Positions 62,166 to 64,000 of a stretch of 64,000 nucleotides of DNA are shown piece after piece. The notes beneath the pieces are model-generated. The model searched no databases, was not told the origin of the DNA, and saw only the letters and a program-made list of their open reading frames with translations. Source of the stretch: Leptodactylus fallax (Eukaryota > Chordata > Amphibia > Anura > Leptodactylidae); assembly GCA_947044405.1 (NCBI GenBank), contig CAMRHE010000028.1:3951501-4015500 (forward strand). The letters are read 5' to 3'. The translations under genes and the position numbers were made by a program. Within the stretch, counting starts at the first letter, position 1; each line of letters begins with the position of its first letter.

Positions 62166-64000
62166 CTAGAAAGAGGGGAAAAGAAAACAAATCAATGAAC
62201 CGTCATGACCCAAGAAGCATCAAAGCAAAGAAAAACTTTATTTAAAAGGTCTATTCTCTCCGTATCGTCACCATGACGCCAATGTCCTGACTACATAGGA
62301 AAAGGCATGTAGAAAGCACAAAATAAATATCACCCGGGATGGCAAGTTATGAACAATAAAGCCACCGACAAGGTTATAACTAATCATACAACATGTAGTC
62401 AGTCCTCAGCGCTGGAAACGTTCCCAGATTGATGTTTAGCTTGGAACGAGAAGACGATAAACTGCAACAGATTATCTCACAGGGTCAGATATGACTGAAG
62501 GGTCAACGGACACATCACTACCTATGTTACACCAGTAATAAAAGAGAAGGCGTCATGCTCATCTGATGGCTTGCTTTGCCATCTACAGCTCCTATACTTC
62601 ATGGTAACAACTTAACTTAAACGTAAACTAGTAAGAATTAGGGAAGAATGGAAGGAACTACGACTTCAGGATCAGACAACAAAGGGTGGGTTTGTAGTCT
62701 GTTGCCATGGAAACACACAGGTTTCTACACGAGCTGTAGACACCATGACAGGTTTTCAATAAAGGGGCTTCCCAGGCTGACATGATTGAGTTGTCAGACC
62801 CATGTGGAAAATTATCTCCGCATAGTCCATATGGAGTCAGATTGGTCTGAAATCCTCCCATCTTATAACAACGGCACCAAGATCTGCCATGGATGTGAGC
62901 CTATGGTCCTGCAAGTGCTCTGAGGGTGGTCCCTCACCATGAAGTCCTGGAGAAGCTCAATGCAGAGAGCACTTTAGGATGAAGGACCACCCTCCGAGCA
63001 CTTGTGGACCTGGATTAAAAGCTTGTCTCTTACAAGCATGCTGCTACTAACACACACACAATGTGTTACAACATCTCTCCAATTTCCTTACTTAGGGTAA
63101 GGTTCACACATTGGAAAGTGAAGAGGAACGAGGGTAATAAGACTGAGCTTTACGCCGCATATTTGGTGGCTGAATCAGCGGCACGTGGGAGCAGGGCGCG
63201 TCTTTCTTGGCGCAATTTGCAGCTGATTTTGAGGTGAAATCAGCTGCATATTAAGTCATGTGAACATACCCCTAGCTCTGTAAGCAGTTTCACAAGGTCA
63301 AATCTGCTGACATATTCCCTTTAAGGGGTTAATAAAGGATGCTGTTTAAGAGAATAATGAACGCTGCCGCCCTCATGTGTTATTTTGCAGTCACTCTCCA
63401 GATCGGTGTCGACAGGCTCTTAATAAACACATCTACTCATGTGATGCAAGGGCAGCGGGTCCGGCGCCATTGTAACGTAGCCTCATTATTTAGTAAAGCC
63501 GCAGCTCTGGGAAAGCTCGCCGCCAAGGTTACAGCTAACAAGCAGACACCATCATGGCCGCTAGATTGGAGTTGACAGGGAGGTGATGAGCTGAGAAATA
63601 TGACAATTAATGCATAATTAGACCACATTACAACAGCAAAATGCAACAGACTGGAACAAGCCCCCGAGACAAGTCGCCACGGAAACAAAAGAGGGGCTTC
63701 ATCCAAGGACTTCATCTTCAGGCCGACCATGCTGCAAATTGTTCTCTAATAGAATAGCTCAGAGCACAAGATGTCCAGAGCAGATGAATGGGTGAGCACT
63801 AATAGACTATAGGAGCAGCCAGCGCTGGTGTACAGATGTGTGAACTATACACGAGTGTACTACAGGTTAGAATAGTAGGATATGGTATATGTGTAAGGTC
63901 TCGTGTGCACCTCAAGAACACAGAGGCTGTACTTGTTCACACAGATTTAGGCCCCAGGCAAATGATGTAAGTCTATGTCAATGGGGTACACACATTTTAG
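62166..64000. other. MMADHC intron to window edge
   Basis: No further MMADHC exon could be found on the minus strand. A MITE lies at 63094-63274, and 63470-63700 is unique-looking with an ACAATTAATGCATAATTAGA motif. Confidence 0.5.
63094..63274. mobile_element. Short inverted-repeat MITE
   Basis: AGGGTAAGGTTCACACATT at the left and ATGTGAACATACCCCTA at the right. It would lie in an MMADHC intron. Confidence 0.55.

Overview
This window looks like nuclear DNA of an anuran amphibian, probably a neobatrachian. Two intron-containing vertebrate genes sit in more than 90% non-coding sequence. That sequence is full of TTAA-flanked palindromic elements, Tc1/mariner copies, hAT-type elements, GATA/TA microsatellites and repeat families I associate with frog genomes. 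The exact species cannot be read from the sequence. No operons, Shine-Dalgarno-type signals, CRISPR arrays or prokaryotic gene organisation are present.

Gene content: (1) LYPD6 on the plus strand. Four coding exons (30335-30452, 32725-32823, 43005-43135, 45531-45701) join in frame with GT-AG junctions to give a complete 172-residue GPI-anchored Ly6/uPAR protein. A likely untranslated exon lies at 28875-29016, a weaker candidate promoter and first exon near 6100-6391, and a candidate polyA signal at 48255. (2) The last two coding exons of MMADHC on the minus strand (62079-62165 and 61317-61511), with a polyA signal near 61056; the rest of the gene lies beyond the right edge. The genes are convergent, as in the human LYPD6-MMADHC neighbourhood, so this is ordinary conserved synteny.

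Layout: 1-28 kb is presumed LYPD6 upstream or first-intron sequence, with a 53-bp minisatellite (3.35-3.78 kb), GATA/TA tracts, a 99-bp triplicate, a degenerate 1.1-kb tandem array (16-17.1 kb), a 472-bp-spaced duplication (12.1-12.9 kb) and dispersed elements. At 25.4-28.2 kb a deleted Tc1 element lies close to a structurally complete one whose 338-aa transposase is open and has DD35E spacing. The 30.3-48.3 kb part is the LYPD6 body; its third coding-gap intron holds a 49-bp array of about 32 units, a 63-bp array of about 13 units split by a solo LTR, a hAT MITE with a perfect 8-bp target duplication, and several TTAA elements. The intergenic 48.3-61 kb holds three related long-hairpin MITEs and many short elements. 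The 61-64 kb part is MMADHC.

Most notable: the frog LYPD6 has Glu-Ser-Leu where the human protein has the Asn-Ser-Ile (NxI) LRP6-contact motif; the Tc1 element appears intact; and a solo LTR can be placed to the base inside a minisatellite. I did not find a new multi-gene system.
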